This document shows, one piece after another, positions 1-13,119 of a DNA stretch of 64,000 nt. The translations under genes and the position numbers were made by a program. Each line of letters opens with the position of its first letter. Positions within the stretch are counted from its first letter, which is position 1. Source of the stretch: Bigelowiella natans CCMP2755 (Eukaryota > Cercozoa > Chlorarachniophyceae); the NCBI GenBank assembly GCA_000320545.1, contig ADNK01002757.1, forward strand, positions 10,001-74,000, written 5' to 3'. The notes under the pieces are model-generated. The model saw only the letters and a program-made list of their open reading frames with translations, had not been told where the DNA came from and did no database searches.

Positions 1-42
1 TGCGATTAAGTTCGTTCTTGCTCGTTGACTTGACCTACCATC

Positions 43-82
<40 letters not shown>

Positions 83-636
83 TATAATCTGTATGAAAAC
101 AAGTAGCATAGCCACGAACACCACCTCTACTTCCCAGGCCCTCAGTGTCGGTGACCCCATCGTCCTCACCTGCACGTTATGTGATTGATGAATGAGGAGG
201 ATGATGATGAAATATGCTGCTGCTGCTGCTGCTGCTTATGATGACGATCTTCGAGAAACACGAGTGCTGTTGGCCTGATGGCGGTGTCGTCACTTAGACA
301 CATCATCACAGCAGGATAAGAGGGTAAGAAGATAGAGATGGGGGAGGACAGTACTGATGTACCACCTGAGGATCTTTCTTCTCATTGTTTATCTTGATGT
401 TCTCCCTCGCCATCATCGTTTTTGTTGTTGCTCCTGCAGCACTAACCCCGTTTGCTGCTTTCTGTATCCTTCGTGCTCCTCCATTGGCGTTGTTCTTATC
501 ATGGCGGTTCTGTTGCCCAATGTGCTGCCTGTACGTCTTGGTGATTACATCAGCTGTTGTCCATATCTCGTCGAGGATGGAGGGTCTAAATGATGGAATA
601 TGAGAGTCAATAGTATAAGTTACAGCTGCTCCTCCT

Positions 637-683
<47 letters not shown>

Positions 684-1037
684 TATATATAACAGCCTAG
701 TTGTTGTTGTTGTTGTTCATCGTGATAGAAGATTATAGTCCAATATCCAGAGCACACGCCATGCCATGCAACATGCGGCGAATTGGGAATTGGCTTTGTC
801 GTAGAGCACGTTGTGTGCAGGGAGTTGATGACTTGAGCTTGTTGTGTGTTGTAATACCTTGTTGTCGCAGCTTTAGGTCCGTAGCCCTCCGCCTCCCAAT
901 TTGTCGTAAAACCGTCGATATAACCGATGACAACAGATCGCTGCTTCTGCTCCCCGTCATTTCTTCGCGCGCGCGCTCTCCGGGCTATATCCACCTGAAT
1001 GGTGCTAACCATCCCAGTGATAACCTGATAGATATGT

Positions 1038-1073
<36 letters not shown>

Positions 1074-1136
1074 CATTTCACTTCATCGTACCAATGACTC
1101 AAGTCTACCCTATGTATTTCCCCTCTCAATATATTG

Positions 1137-1177
<41 letters not shown>

Positions 1178-1367
1178 ACGACATTACCACGGAAGGGGAT
1201 AGCATGTCCAGGAGCCGAGCAATCTCCTACAGTAGGAGAGATCGCACCACGCATAGATCAATGATGAGTTCCGTCAGCACTTGCAACATTTTCATTGGTT
1301 GGGAAGAATACACGCATAAGCACACACACACACACACGCACGCGCGCGCACTAACATTCCCATCATC

Positions 1368-1398
<31 letters not shown>

Positions 1399-3960
1399 CT
1401 GACCTCTTCTGGCAATGTCGCGGTGCGCAGTCCACTTTTCCAACGGGGCAACATTAAAACCCATACTAGCCAACGTGTGCACCTATTCGTAGTAAGTAGC
1501 AGGAACGAACGTATCGATGACGACAATGCCAAAAGGATGCAGCAGAAACAACACACCAACTACATCGCCAACGAGAAGCTATATAAGAAGTGTGATGGTG
1601 TTCAATCTATGATACTCGTTATGTTGCTCACTCCTCCTCTTCCTCCTCTTCATTTTCATTATTTACCCCAGGCTCCTCTCCACTAAGCACGCTCTTCGGC
1701 GCAGTACCAAAGCCGGTAACGACAGCAACCACTTCAGACTGCTGGTTCGTCCTATCTGCCGATCTTAGCGTCCTCGCTGCCATACGTTTCGCCGTGAATT
1801 TAATTTGTTTTTAAGTAATATCGTAGTCTGCTATACGGATGCTACTAATACTACCTATGTCCCGCCAGTGGGGAGTTTCAAGAGAAGGAGGGAAGTTGTC
1901 GCGCAGAGCACGAAACAGGGGCAGTAAAGCCAAAGTCTCTCCAGCATCCCGGAATACAAAGACCACTGGCCTGCACGATGAGAAAAATATGAGAGGAGGG
2001 GAGGATAATAAAAAGACCCCAATATGATCACTACAGGGACTACGACAGAGATTGAGATGAGAGATGAAGCCTACCCGACATATGGGTTAGTTGGATCAGA
2101 TGTCTGTGAAGAGGAGCGATCCTTCGCAAACACCATTGCAGCGGAAACTATGATACGATAACAACTGCATAAGAACAACAACAAAGGGGCTGACGTATCG
2201 ATATTACTACCTGTTATAGCAGCGCAGGCGACAAGAAGTGCTACGGAAATGCAGCAACGTTTCCTCCATTCCTAAATTTATTCCGAATAGGCGAGCGCGA
2301 CAAAATCGGTCATGATTGCAATCCGTACACACACGTTGCTACGTGTCAATTAACGCGATCCTGCGACTATATATACATGGAAAATAGAGCAATAGAACAA
2401 ACCACGCTCTCTCTTCTTGTAGATATGAACGAATGCCTCAGCCTCCGAGGCGTCAAGGCCGGTGTTACCGTACTTTTAGTATCATCCTGAGGGGCAGCGT
2501 TCATTTAAAATCGTACATGTATTCTGAGCTACACTTACAGATACATAACCACGTATGCGCTGATAATGGGATGGATTTACGATGTAAAGCGTCAAACCTG
2601 AGTATGGGTTTCCACCCGTAAATTGGGCTTGCGAGCTTCCAGGTCGGAACGGAGAAGCGGTGAATTGTCTGCATCATTGTGCCCAATCTTGCTCACTGCA
2701 TCGCCTGTCTGCATGGCCCTGTGAAATCCTGAAACAAATTATGAGGACGTGCGTACGCCCGATAGTTCCGTCCAATGTCCAACCACGAGGGACGTAGCAC
2801 CCATTTTCACCCAGTACCAAGTTTGCTGCGACATCCATCGACGAAAATTCCATGATCGTTGTTAGACATTATGTCGCATACTATTTTTGTCCTAGAAATA
2901 ATATAAATTGAATGAAACCTTACACCTTTAAGACAGGCAAATGGGAATTCCGCTATTCATTAGATTTACTTTGCCGCTTAATTAATTATTTGTATCTGAG
3001 ATTGCTGGCTCGCGAAAAATCTGAAGAAAAACATCAGATACATGTCCGGACAATGTTGCTTTCCACCTGGTTTCAAAACATGGAAAGTATCCCAAAATAC
3101 GTAATTTATATGTTGTCTTAAGGAATAAATATAGTATATTTTGGACTATATGAAGGATACCAACCAGGATTTGGACTGGGAAACCTGTTGTCGAGGTAGC
3201 GTGACGCAAGAATGTTTCAGATTCAAAGATAACTTCTTAACGTGAAAATTATTCAGGTGCAACGAAAACGAATTGTTTTATTATGTCGTTATAACCTATT
3301 ATGCGCTTTACGATCACAGGGACTGGAGAATCCGTCATGTGAACAACTTACCGCAAATTTGCAGTGCTACTTTTTGCAGGGGAAGTTGATAAGTAATGAT
3401 AATTTTACATAACGACATGAATCTTATGCATAATAATGTATAAAATATAACTCATCTTGAATTATTTGTATACCGTGTGGGATTTGCTTTAAGAATCAGG
3501 CATCAATTTCTCTGAGCACTTCCAAGGTGTGTACGTGCAATGGAGGAGGGGGGGGGGGATTAATGTGGATGTTGAGAACTCCAGATAAATTTGAAGCCCT
3601 TCGATCCAAAATTATTTACTATTAAAATCCCCACGCTCTTATTTAAATGCATTTATCAACGAGAAAAGGAGAGAGGAAGAGGGAGACAGGGTGGGAGAGG
3701 AGAGAAAAAAAGTGAGATACAGCATTTAATTTTCCCCTTTCTGTTGTAAGGCTCATCGCAGTTGTATGCGCACTCAAACCCTTACACGTACACAATATAT
3801 CGCATCTACCATTTTTATTTTTTTAAGAAACCCTGAGCCTGCTTGCCGAATTCCTTGAAATGAATTTAGTTTTCTATTCTCCTGAATGGTTTTGGCTTCA
3901 CATATCTATTTTCGCAACAATTTCTTCAATTATTCTCTTTCCCTCGAAATCAGAATAGCG
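1..3960. other. Gene-poor microsatellite region upstream of the clathrin light chain gene
   Basis: No protein family is recognisable on either strand. The stretch holds a GT run (about 47-79), a TGC run near 212-235, a CA run (about 640-680), an AG run (about 1041-1071), an AT run (about 1140-1174), CA then TCA runs (about 1320-1400) and a G run near 3547-3559. Open frames here are translations of those repeats. From about 2040 to 3500 the sequence is more complex and AT-rich but shows no convincing splice-consistent exon. The last few hundred bases before 3961 presumably include the promoter of the downstream gene; no clear TATA box stands out. Confidence 0.6.
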
Positions 3961-4940
3961 ATGGTGCACACGGTCACTAATATGGATGGAGCTGAAGACC
4001 CATTTGGAGGCGCAGTTGATGAGGGAGCACACGAAGACGGAGGAGCTCAAGAAGGAGGTGACATGGACCCTTTCGGAGGGGCGGTTGGAGAAGAGGAAGG
4101 TGGTGAGGCTGACGGTGGAGCCGAGCTAAACGAGGATGCAGTATTCGGGGGTATGGACGGTGGCGATGCAGACGCTGCCGATCCACTTGGAATGGATGCC
4201 GGTGAGGATGTACTCGGAGGCCCGCTAGACTCGAAGGATGATGGTGAAGGCGGGTTGAGCATGATGTCTCCGCCCGCAGATGGACCTTACAAGAAGTGGG
4301 AGGAAGAGCATAGCAAGGTGTTGGAGAAGAGGCGTGCTGAAGCTCGGGAGAAGAAGGAGAAAATTCTTGAAGAGGCTGAGCAAAAGCTCAAAAAATTCTA
4401 CGACGATAGAAGCTCTGACAAAAGCAAGGTCGTAATATAGACTATTATACAGCCGGAACGAACGCGAATCATTTCAAAATGTGGAGAAGGGACTTTTGCC
4501 TTATGACTAAATTCTCCAATTGACTTCCCGTGTTTCGATACCACCTATAGATGCACTCGGAGAACTTGGATGAGGAAAAACAAAAGCGGGCAGATATCGC
4601 GAAGCTGTTTGAGGTGTGATTCTCGGTGTACGTATTTGACGCAAATTTTATGATATTGGCTCATTAGTTTACCAATTTCTTCGAGATTAACTAATTATTA
4701 ACGTTCTTATCGTGAACTATGAATAGACGGGAAATGACTGGGAAAAAGTCTGCAAGATGCTTTCACTTGCCCCGGACTCAAATCGTAAGGTCGATCGATT
4801 CCGAAAACTGCTCCAAACACTGAAGGTGATATGAGAATCCAGCTCGTAAAAACAGTGAACAACACTACAACCACTTTCCCTTGCAGCAATGTAAGATATT
4901 CTGTATTTATCATGTATCAGAACGAAGGAACCTATGGTAA
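3961..4940 (+). CDS. Clathrin light chain
   Basis: Clathrin light chain binds the heavy-chain hub and regulates coat assembly on endocytic and trans-Golgi vesicles. Predicted exons are 3961-4428, 4551-4613 and 4727-4825, with a possible last exon 4887-4940. If the last donor is not used, the protein ends two codons after 4825. The N-terminal half is acidic and Gly-rich with repeated DPFGG motifs. It is followed by a conserved-looking W-E-E helix and a long charged coiled coil with KKWEEEHSKVLEKRRAEARE, then a C-terminal WEKVCKMLSL and RFRKLLQTLK block. This order (acidic N-terminus, heavy-chain-binding coiled coil, C-terminal W-x-x-V block) is the family layout. An in-frame ATG exists at 3886, but I chose 3961 because the intervening residues are hydrophobic and atypical. 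Splice sites are GT-AG and phases agree. The 3' end faces a CTAG-rich island. Confidence 0.8.
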
Positions 4941-5099
4941 ATCAAAGCGGGAAGCAAAGGAATAGAACCGAGGGAAGATTATAAGAACTAAGAATGATAA
5001 AATCATCTGGTGGTTTCATCATGCGGAGTACTATGTATGCATTCGTAATGCTGCCTCGTGATATCGTTCTCTAGAAGCCTCGTATTCTCGACAAGTTGT

Positions 5100-5973
5100 G
5101 GTTCGAGCATTAACTTATTTGCAAACGTAAAAATAAAAAGAATGTACTTTCAAGAGAACACATGGCATGCTAGCATGGCTATGAAGATGAAGTACGGACA
5201 GAAGCATTGACGTTGCATATCAACACAAAGTAGCACACACAATTTACTAGTTTAGGTTGTTGCAGCACACTGTTACAGACTAGTACATCGTAGTGCATGT
5301 CGAGTTTGCGCAATCTAGCAATCTAGCAATGTCATCGCGTGCGATTGATGCTACCGCTACACACACATTGCGAATGCTAGCTAGCGCTAGCTCAGAGCCA
5401 TCTCCAGATCTCTAGATCTAGCTAGCTAGGTACCGGCATGCTAGCATCGCATGTCTAGTATACTAGATGTGTCGTCTGCTCTAGTGTTAGCTACTAGCTA
5501 GAGGTAGATCTCTAGATTTGGAGATCTAGAGATGTGCATGTGCGTGAGTTAACTAGGTCTGCGAGATCTAGGGATGTGCAACGATCTAGCCGACTTGTAG
5601 CGGTGGCGAAGACTAGCTAGCTAGCTAGAAGACATTGCTAGATTGCACTACTGCAGACTAGTCCTAGAATGATAGAGAGCGTCTAGTGGTGCAGCCCATG
5701 TGCCATCTGATGACATCTAGAGATCAACATAATGCTAGAATGCACCGAATCACAAGTTAGAAATGCCATAATCTCTAGTGATGATGACTAGATGATGCAT
5801 TGTGGCATCGCACGCTATCATGCCATGAATAGCAGCACACGCATACAATTTCATAATTGCTCCAACGTATCGTACGCAGCAGTTTGCCACAAATGTCTAG
5901 ATGTTGCTATCGCAATGCACTTGTCATGGACGAACTTTTTACCTAATTATTTTTTTTTACTTCTACATTAGGG
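5100..5973. other. CTAG/CATG palindrome-rich island between convergent genes
   Basis: This interval lies between the 3' ends of the clathrin light chain gene (+) and the 14-3-3 gene (-). From about 5160 to 5920 the tetramers CTAG, CATG, GATC and TGCA are very dense, with runs such as gctagctagcgctagc near 5377 and ctagctagctag near 5610. No ORF, tRNA or rRNA is seen. The same texture recurs in seven other 3'-flanking intervals of this window and not in 5'-5' intervals. Confidence 0.75.
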
Positions 5974-7351
5974 TCATTGTTCAGCAGCCATTTCTGTTTC
6001 TGTGGCATTTGTAGTTTCCTCAGTCTCTTTTTCCGCCGATGAAGTCCACAATGTCAAGTTATCTCGTAGCAATTGCATGATGAGTGTCGAATCCTTTCAA
6101 GAAACAAGAACATAAATCGTAATCTCATCTATTGTGAAACGATACATGTTTTCTTGTGCATTGGAGGTGATAATATACCTTGTACGAAGCTTCATCAAGA
6201 GTCTATACATAAAACAACTATCAGCACTAAAAACTGAAAAACAACTTTTTTTCAAATCAGTCTTACATCCAATTTACTGATAGCAGCATCGAATGCCTTC
6301 TTTGCCATATCACACGCAGCCTAGACAAATGCATTCATCAAGAGCATGAAGGATACTTGAAGCACACAAATTGACCTGAGGGTTCTTCAGGATTTCATAA
6401 TAGCACACGGAGAAATTGAGTGCCAATCCGAGACGGATAGGATGTGTTGCCAGGAGGTGCTCCTCGGCTAAACCAGTTCCCTTTTTGTACTTCTCTTCTG
6501 CCTTTTTATCGTATCCTGTGAAAATAAAATTTTAACTTACCAACTTGTCTGTTGCAGGGTTAGAGAACTATCACTATTATCACCCTCTTTCACAACAATC
6601 TCAGATAGGTAACGGTAGTAGTCCCCAGCCATTTTCAGGTAAAAAACTAGAGCTTCGGGAGGAGTATTTCCTTCAGACTTTTCACCGGCACTGATGATTT
6701 TTTCGATATTTGGTACCAAGGTGTCTTCGAGAACCTTTAGAACCTCCATGCTAGAAGGACATTTGCAATAAATTTGAGATAAAAAATGGGCATTGATTTT
6801 AAGAGCGAAAAATCATTGGGGAAAAATGTTGATAGATACCAAATTGTCTTCATCTCAGTGCTGACCTAATGTACAGTGTTCAGATTTAGGGATACCCATA
6901 GTGTAAAAAATAAATCTATCTATTTCATGTACCTTTTTCTTGTACTCATCAATTATTGAATTTCCTTTGTATTCATCCAAAATTAGAGTCCTCCATGAAG
7001 CACGTCGAGCACCAACAGCATTCTTGTAACTAACAGGATTAACGAGATCACGTGCTGAATCATAATCCTAGATCGCAGTTCGAACAATTTTAGCAAATCA
7101 TAGCATGTATTGGAAAGAATTTGCATGGAATGGAAAGATTGCTAAAAGTTGAATTACGCAACGGAAAGCAGATTTCTCTCTTCTACAGTCAAATCTTCTC
7201 CGGCAGCAACTTTAGCTGCAACAAGTTCCCGCATAAACGAACACATATCGGAATATCGTTCGGCATTTTCAGAAGCTTTGGCCATTGATAATAGCCCCTT
7301 GACAGGATCATTGCCTGATTTAATCTTTCCGATGAGGGTCTTGAGTGCCAT
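5974..7351 (-). CDS. 14-3-3 protein
   Basis: 14-3-3 proteins are dimeric cytosolic adaptors that bind phosphoserine and phosphothreonine motifs. Reading the minus strand from 7351, exons are 7158-7351, 6933-7029, 6840-6865 (26 nt), 6584-6750, 6376-6515, 6267-6320, 6179-6202 and 5974-6093. All phases agree and the total is 822 nt, giving 273 residues against a usual 240-265. Hallmarks seen are [20 protein letters not shown] (phosphopeptide pocket Lys/Arg), [22 protein letters not shown], and the C-terminal [20 protein letters not shown] and LTLWTS block. The C-terminal tail is acidic and variable, as in the family. In the fourth exon I used the donor after residue EG because the longer alternative adds an insert between helices. 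The 26-nt exon restores the expected helix. The gene converges with clathrin light chain and diverges from the glycosyltransferase at 7879. Confidence 0.92.
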
Positions 7352-7878
7352 CGTGTGTGCCTTGTTTGTTCTGAGAAGTAGTTTGTAAAAATTCTGACAA
7401 TTAAATATTCATTTGTATCTTCTGCGACATCAGCATAGATATGTCGTAGTATTGATTTTACCGTAATGTTTATCAATTCTGATCCATCATTTGCCACCTC
7501 CTATTCTGTCCTGATTTCTTCTTTCTGGATATTTTGTACCCGGTCAATCGATGTCAAATTTTGTAAAACGATTCGCCGAATTTCTTCGTGTGATGTCGTC
7601 GAACAAAGGTCTCCCTCATTTTTGGGTGGAATTGGTCTGGAATTGGCCTTTCTGAGAAAGATCCCAGTATCGATTGCTGTACTGCACAATTTGACATTTG
7701 AATTTTGCGACGTGAATATGACTTAATCTCTGATCATAAATCGAGAGCGTTTGCCCTTTTATAGTTATAATTAGTATTCCACTGAAAAACTACATTTTTG
7801 GTGGTGCTGTGGCAATCTCGGCGCTGCGCTTCGGATTCGATCCCTTGCTTCGCTTCACTTCACTCTACTGAAGCTGCT
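7352..7878. promoter_or_regulatory. Shared 5' interval between divergent genes
   Basis: This 527-bp interval separates the start codons of the 14-3-3 gene (-) and the glycosyltransferase gene (+), so it should hold both promoters and 5' untranslated regions. It is AT-rich and has none of the CTAG palindromes seen at 3' ends. Two minus-strand frames (about 7501-7689 and 7360-7497) look mildly protein-like and run towards the 14-3-3 start. They are separated by an in-frame TAG and have no clear start, so I do not call a gene. No core promoter element is obvious. Confidence 0.45.
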
Positions 7879-9348
7879 ATGGCGATGACCGTGGCGATCT
7901 CTCTCGTGTTTTTACTATGTACTCCCGTCGTTCAGAGCATCAGGAGGGACCGATCTGCAATGAACCTGGACAAGCAAGAGGCATCATCAACGCTAAGCAC
8001 TAGGGAGCTCCATGATGAGTGGAAGGGCTATGTAATCAATCTTAAGAAAAGCACGGATCGGCTGGAGAAGCTCAGCAGTGCATGGTCTGCAAAGCCATGG
8101 TAGCTCGTTTACATCTTTTCATGCGAAAGAACTTTGGGGTAAACTTGAAATGTGGCAGGTTCAAAAAGAAGTTTTGCCGATTTGACGCCATTGATGGTAT
8201 AAATAGCACTATATTTTCATTTCACGGTGACAGTACACTGATTGGAACAACAGGTAGCGACGTAGTAAAGATGAGAAGCTGGGTTAAAAAAGGAGAAGCG
8301 CCTGGAAATCTAGGAGAGATCGTAATTTTATACCTGGAAAGATCATAACATTACAGTAACGGCAGATGTTTTCCTCAGAGTGCCGAATCTAGAGGAATCT
8401 GGTCTTGCGGAAAGTCTCACGTGGAAGTTTGGAAAAAGATTGCTCAAGATAAACATCATAAATATGGAGTAGTGGCTGAAGACGATGTACGTCTTGAATT
8501 TTTCTTGGAAGATGTACTTACTTATTCTATCTCAGGTATATATGTTTTCTCCCCAATTCGATGAATTGTTTTATAAATGGCGGCAATCAGGTTTACTATA
8601 TGTTACAATCTTTCATAAAGACATTTAATGTATGCATACGTTTATAAGTCATGAGATCACATCATGTAGAAGTGTAGAAGTTAATCACATTTTCCTGATG
8701 GTCGAACGCAGCAAAATACAACAAAGCGGGGTTTGTTTACTTCGAGAGCATCGGCAATCTCTGGAGAAACCATCAAAATCCAAAGGTTAATTTGACCGAG
8801 ACAGAGCCGGAATTACATTCGATATTCCACAAATCTGCTTCTCTGGACAAACACTTTTCCCAATTCGACGATGGTAGTAAAAATCAAGGGGATGGGATAT
8901 GGCACTACCACGTCTATGGGCTTGGACTTTACGCAATTTCAAGAGAAGCAGCAGCAAAGGTTTATATTCGCACAAAGAGTTTCAATAGCAGAGGATTCCA
9001 CCTACTGTTTGAGTTTGTAATCATCAAGCCTTGCTGTCTTTACTAGGCTGTGGAGATAATGGGTATCCACCTATCTGGAGTAGACGGCCAATTTTCGAGG
9101 AAGGTGTCCCCCAAAATTAAAGAAATGGGACTCGACATGCTCGCTTTTATACCCCCAATAGCGCAGGTATATCTTTTGACTCTTGCTTATTGCATTTCGT
9201 TAAAACGCTGAAACTTCTTCATGACATACCACAGCAAGGCTCCGAGGGATCATTGTTAGCACATGCAGGAAAACATGCTCCACCCAAGCACTCCGATCAT
9301 TTTCTCCATGAATCAGCATTGCACACTGTAGGATTTCCAGATTGCTAA
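7879..9348 (+). CDS. Glycosyltransferase family 25-like (procollagen galactosyltransferase/LPS transferase fold)
   Basis: Family 25 enzymes transfer hexoses, typically galactose, in the secretory pathway or to bacterial LPS. Exons are 7879-8099, 8159-8321, 8379-8486, 8536-8590, 8712-8959, 9047-9166 and 9235-9348. All phases agree, giving 1029 nt and 342 residues. The start at 7879 gives a hydrophobic signal or anchor segment (MAMTVAISLVFLLCTPVVQS). Motifs in order are GYVINLKKSTDRLEKL (family N-terminal motif), RFDAIDG, LGEI with a following SH, VVAEDDVYMFSPQFDELF (the EDD metal/nucleotide motif of this family), and GLGLYAISREAAAK near the C-terminus (family A-Y-x-I-S-R-x-G-A). A frame from 7798 lacks an ATG and was not used. 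Acceptor specificity cannot be read. The gene diverges from 14-3-3 and converges with the epimerase gene at 10075. Confidence 0.82.
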
Positions 9349-9956
9349 ATGTTGGAAATGCATTGTGCATGAATCCTTCTGACTCATTGAAGATGTAATA
9401 TTTTTATGTTGAAACTACAAACATGCTACTATGGTCATTATTTGAGCAACTGGGAACGAGATGCGTCACTAAATGTGTGCGTTTGCTGTGGTGAGTTCAT
9501 GAAGGTGTCGGAGCGATGGATCAAGCATCGCGCGACGAATGACATTGTCATGCAAATCTAGAAATGACCGATCGATAGTCCTTTCCATGCTTTCCGATGC
9601 CCCATCAGTTTCTCTGGTTTGTTTAACCGAGGCTTTCAAAACCCCGCATTCATGCACGCATGCGACTCTACAATTGCATGTGCACCGCCTTTGCCATCAG
9701 CATGCTAGCATGGCCATGCCCACATTGTCTAGATTGTACTTGACTCTAGAGCTCTAGAGCTAGCTAGCTAGTCAGCGCAACGCTAGTTTAGCAAAGTTTA
9801 GAAATGTGCTCAACGAAAAGATGACTTGTGCGAACATGCTAGATGCAACGCTCCTTTTATTTTTTCGGTATCATCTAAATGCTGAGCAAGAACATGAGCA
9901 TCAGCTGTTGAAGATTCCGTTAGTAACGCACCGTCTAGTCGTGCACAACTAGACAA

Positions 9957-9994
<38 letters not shown>

Positions 9995-10074
9995 GACATC
10001 TAGACACTAAGTAATCGTCTGGGGAAAATCTCTAGATCTGTTGCGTCCATGTGCCAATACTAGATTATAGCAAT
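9349..10074. other. CTAG-rich island with CA microsatellite between convergent genes
   Basis: The interval lies between the 3' ends of the glycosyltransferase (+) and epimerase (-) genes. It carries a cluster of palindromes near 9690-9790 (ctctagagctctagagctag followed by ctagctag) and a CA run at about 9957-9993. No coding or structural RNA signal is seen. Confidence 0.7.
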
Positions 10075-10408
10075 TTAAAGAGTTGCAGGTATCAAGTCCA
10101 TATCGGCCACCCAGGATTGTCCAGGAGCAACACTAAGCAAATGGAAACGCACTCGTCATTGGAATAGCCGGAGGAATCATCGCGCAAATCAACAATAGTC
10201 TTCGCAACATTCCACAACATTTTTTACCTCACAGGTTCCATTGCTGCAGCAGCTTCCACGCACACGAATTTTTCGTATCCCATCTAGTAGGGAGAAAGGT
10301 ATTCTCGATGAGTGTTAGGAATAAAAATTCAAGGAAGGAAAGAGAGAGGAAGTGCGACAGATACAAACATGCATACAGGAAGAGAGAGAAAGAGAGGGGG
10401 GGGGGGGG

Positions 10409-10442
<34 letters not shown>

Positions 10443-10648
10443 ACACAAGATACAAAAATTAAGTATTCCTAATGAGAACATATAATAACGGAGTGTTGCT
10501 TTATTTCTAAGATGCTATGCAACAGAAATACGTTCTCGTTCCCGTAAGGGTTCCAGAGGACAGTGTCTTTCCATCCTTGGATTGACTTTATCATCAAGCT
10601 CTATTAGTGAAGAATATGCCATATCAGCTACAGAGCAACATACACACA

Positions 10649-10694
<46 letters not shown>

Positions 10695-11106
10695 ACAGAC
10701 AGAGAGAAGCATGAGCGAGAGAAGATGTTTCACAAATACACGCGGTCTGATACTTTAGCTTTTCCAGCATCTTCGATCTTGACAGCCCCAACGACACCAG
10801 GGACAATCTGTGCAGCACGTATTGCATTCAAGACAGTAGCGAATAAACGGTAAATCATTATTTTCTTTCTAATTTTGATGTGTTGAATATAAGGATTAGG
10901 TGGAAGAGAAGAAAAAGAAGGAGGAGGAGGAGGAGGAGGAGGAGGAGGAGAGGTAAAGAGTACGTACCTGGTCGGTTTCGGTGGTGATTTTGATGTCATC
11001 AGAGTCCGCAGTAATGGTAGCTGCAAGTGACAGACACAGTGGAGAAGAACATGTAGCGGGCTGTGGGACTGCGACATGATTCATAATTTTGTATCGCTTT
11101 TGCGTG

Positions 11107-11142
<36 letters not shown>

Positions 11143-11549
11143 TGAATATCTGGCCCATCTTCTAGTTAATAACCACCTGGAGGAGACTGCATTCTATCGA
11201 TGATGTTTTGGCCCTTAAATGGCCCGCAAATCTGTCGTAAAAACAATCATATAAGGAATGTATTAACGACATCATCGCCGTCTCTCCTTATTCAGCAGGA
11301 GGTTGCAGCTGTTACGGAGAAGATCTTTTTCGAAATTATGCATGCTTAAAGATCATCTGACGACCTTGACATCGTTGATGTTGGACACGTCAAAATATGA
11401 GTGGAGGGCGCCTACAAATTTGGTATGTGTTGATTCACAGGAGAGTTTCCTTTTAAATGTATTACCATCCACAACTTCACCATACCATCATACTATTCCT
11501 ACAACTACATCTCCCCCTCCCCCTCCCCCTCCTCCTCCTCCTCCTCCTC

Positions 11550-11580
<31 letters not shown>

Positions 11581-12537
11581 CAGTGAAGTCGAAAGGCTTG
11601 TCCCCCGTGTTGAGGACTTCAAGTTTGCTGATGGATAGATGAATGTGTGGATGGATGATAAGGAGGAGCAAGATGCTGCCGTTATTTAGATTTGAACGGT
11701 CAGTACACACGGAATAGTGCGTCCATGCGGCACGCATCATCTTATTAGAATTCTATAATCTCATATACGTTTTGAGCTGATCATCTGCAAGATCCACGGT
11801 GTAGGTAGCTTTGAAGGGGTAGTCCCTGCGACAGCAAGCAGCATAACAACAACAACAACAACAAAAGCAACAACAGGTGGTGATAATTCATGTGAATGTC
11901 ATAGGAACTGATAAAAGCGATTATGATGTTGATAATACAATGATAGCGGTGCTACTTTGCTGCATTATTCGATACAGTACGTAGTAAATAGTACCAAATC
12001 GCGCGAGTTTTCTCATTATCAGTGAGCTCAAACACAGCTGTAGATCCCTCAGCTGAAACCTGAAGTTGATTTAAGACAAGTTGTTAAACATCTGATTAAT
12101 GCATTCACCAACCACCCTATACTTTTATCACTATGAATAGGTATTATGACCAGATCCCACATCGAATCACGTGCAAACCCATGCTGAGGAAGCTCGCCTG
12201 GGATGATAACAGAATGTGAAGAGAAGGAGGAGGAGAAGAAGGAGGAGGATTGTGATATTATGGCATGGCTCTCGTCTTAATGCTATTGCTGTTTTTGTTG
12301 TTTGTAGTATTGACTGACCAGGGCCAAATTGAGGAAAGCAGTGCGGAATTCCTCCGGAGATTGCTTTGGTGCTAATAAGTGCAAGTGCAGGAAAGATGAT
12401 AACATGTACAAATCAAACAAGGGGGAAGGAGGGATTATAGAAAACTTAACTTACCCATCAAATTTAGCATCAGGTCTCACTGCGAGCCATTCAGTGCCAG
12501 AGGCATCCTGTGTGAATGAGCAGTATCTTCTCATTTA

Positions 12538-12576
<39 letters not shown>

Positions 12577-13119
12577 GGCTACTACGACTACGACTACTAC
12601 TACGACTACTACTACTACTACGACTGCTACTACTACTACTACGACTACTACTACTCTTCCAAAAACAGTAAATCCTACTCTTTACCTTGTAGCTGGTTGC
12701 AGCAGCGCCGAACTTGTAGATTGTCGCCTCTGCACCGCTAGGATGTGTTAGGCGGATGTTCTCAAGCGAGCCTATAAAATTAGATTTGAGTTGAGTGCTG
12801 CTCTGCTTTGGATGGAGTGAGAGAGAAGGTGGAATGGAGAGGGGGGGAGGAGAAGAAGAGGACAGCATCATAGGTTAGTGATTTCTGAAACGAATGGACA
12901 CAAATAATACAGCATATACCAGGTCCATCGTGATTTCCGGGGATTGCGTCAAAGACTCTGGTTGGTCGCCTATATCATAGATCATCGAATATTGTTAAAC
13001 GATATGATGATGGTGATGATAATGATGTCGGTCATGACAGGTCTCGGCCGTGAGGAGGGAATAGATTCAAGAGAATCCTAGAGATTGTCTTTACCTATTC
13101 AGAGATTTGGAATGGCGTC
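10075..13119 (-). CDS. Glucose-6-phosphate 1-epimerase-like (D-hexose-6-phosphate mutarotase), N-terminus unresolved
   Basis: This enzyme interconverts alpha and beta anomers of glucose 6-phosphate and has the galactose-mutarotase fold. Sixteen phase-consistent minus-strand exons were traced: 13095-13119, 12920-12969, 12686-12771, 12455-12507, 12319-12371, 12151-12197, 11995-12059, 11769-11825, 11581-11627, 11362-11411, 11177-11231, 10968-11020, 10742-10807, 10532-10585, 10228-10283 and 10075-10132. Motifs are HPSGAEATIYKFGAAATSYK, AVRPDAKFDGTKAISGGIPH, CFPQFGPGELPQHGFARDSM, NTGDKPFDFTGALHSYFDVS (substrate-pocket His residues), DTVLWNPYGNEN and FVCVE, all typical of the family. The first exon traced begins mid-codon, so at least one upstream exon (start codon, possible targeting peptide) lies between 13120 and about 13800. 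Introns contain GGA, TAC and AT microsatellites; the donor at 11580 is itself the TAG/TAC repeat. Confidence 0.85.
12538..12657. repeat. TAC/CTA-type microsatellite within an intron
   Basis: About 120 bases of TAC triplets interrupted by occasional ACG and GCT triplets lie in an intron of the epimerase gene, between the exons ending at 12686 and starting at 12507. The plus-strand poly-Thr frame and minus-strand poly-Ser frame here are artefacts of this repeat. Confidence 0.85.

Noticed and set aside
1-1700. Regularly spaced repeats resembling a CRISPR array.
   Set aside because: They are simple di- and trinucleotide microsatellites without unique spacers, in an intron-rich eukaryotic genome.
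7360-7689. Two minus-strand frames that look mildly protein-like upstream of the 14-3-3 start.
   Set aside because: They are separated by an in-frame TAG with no plausible intron and lack an ATG. More likely 5' untranslated sequence.
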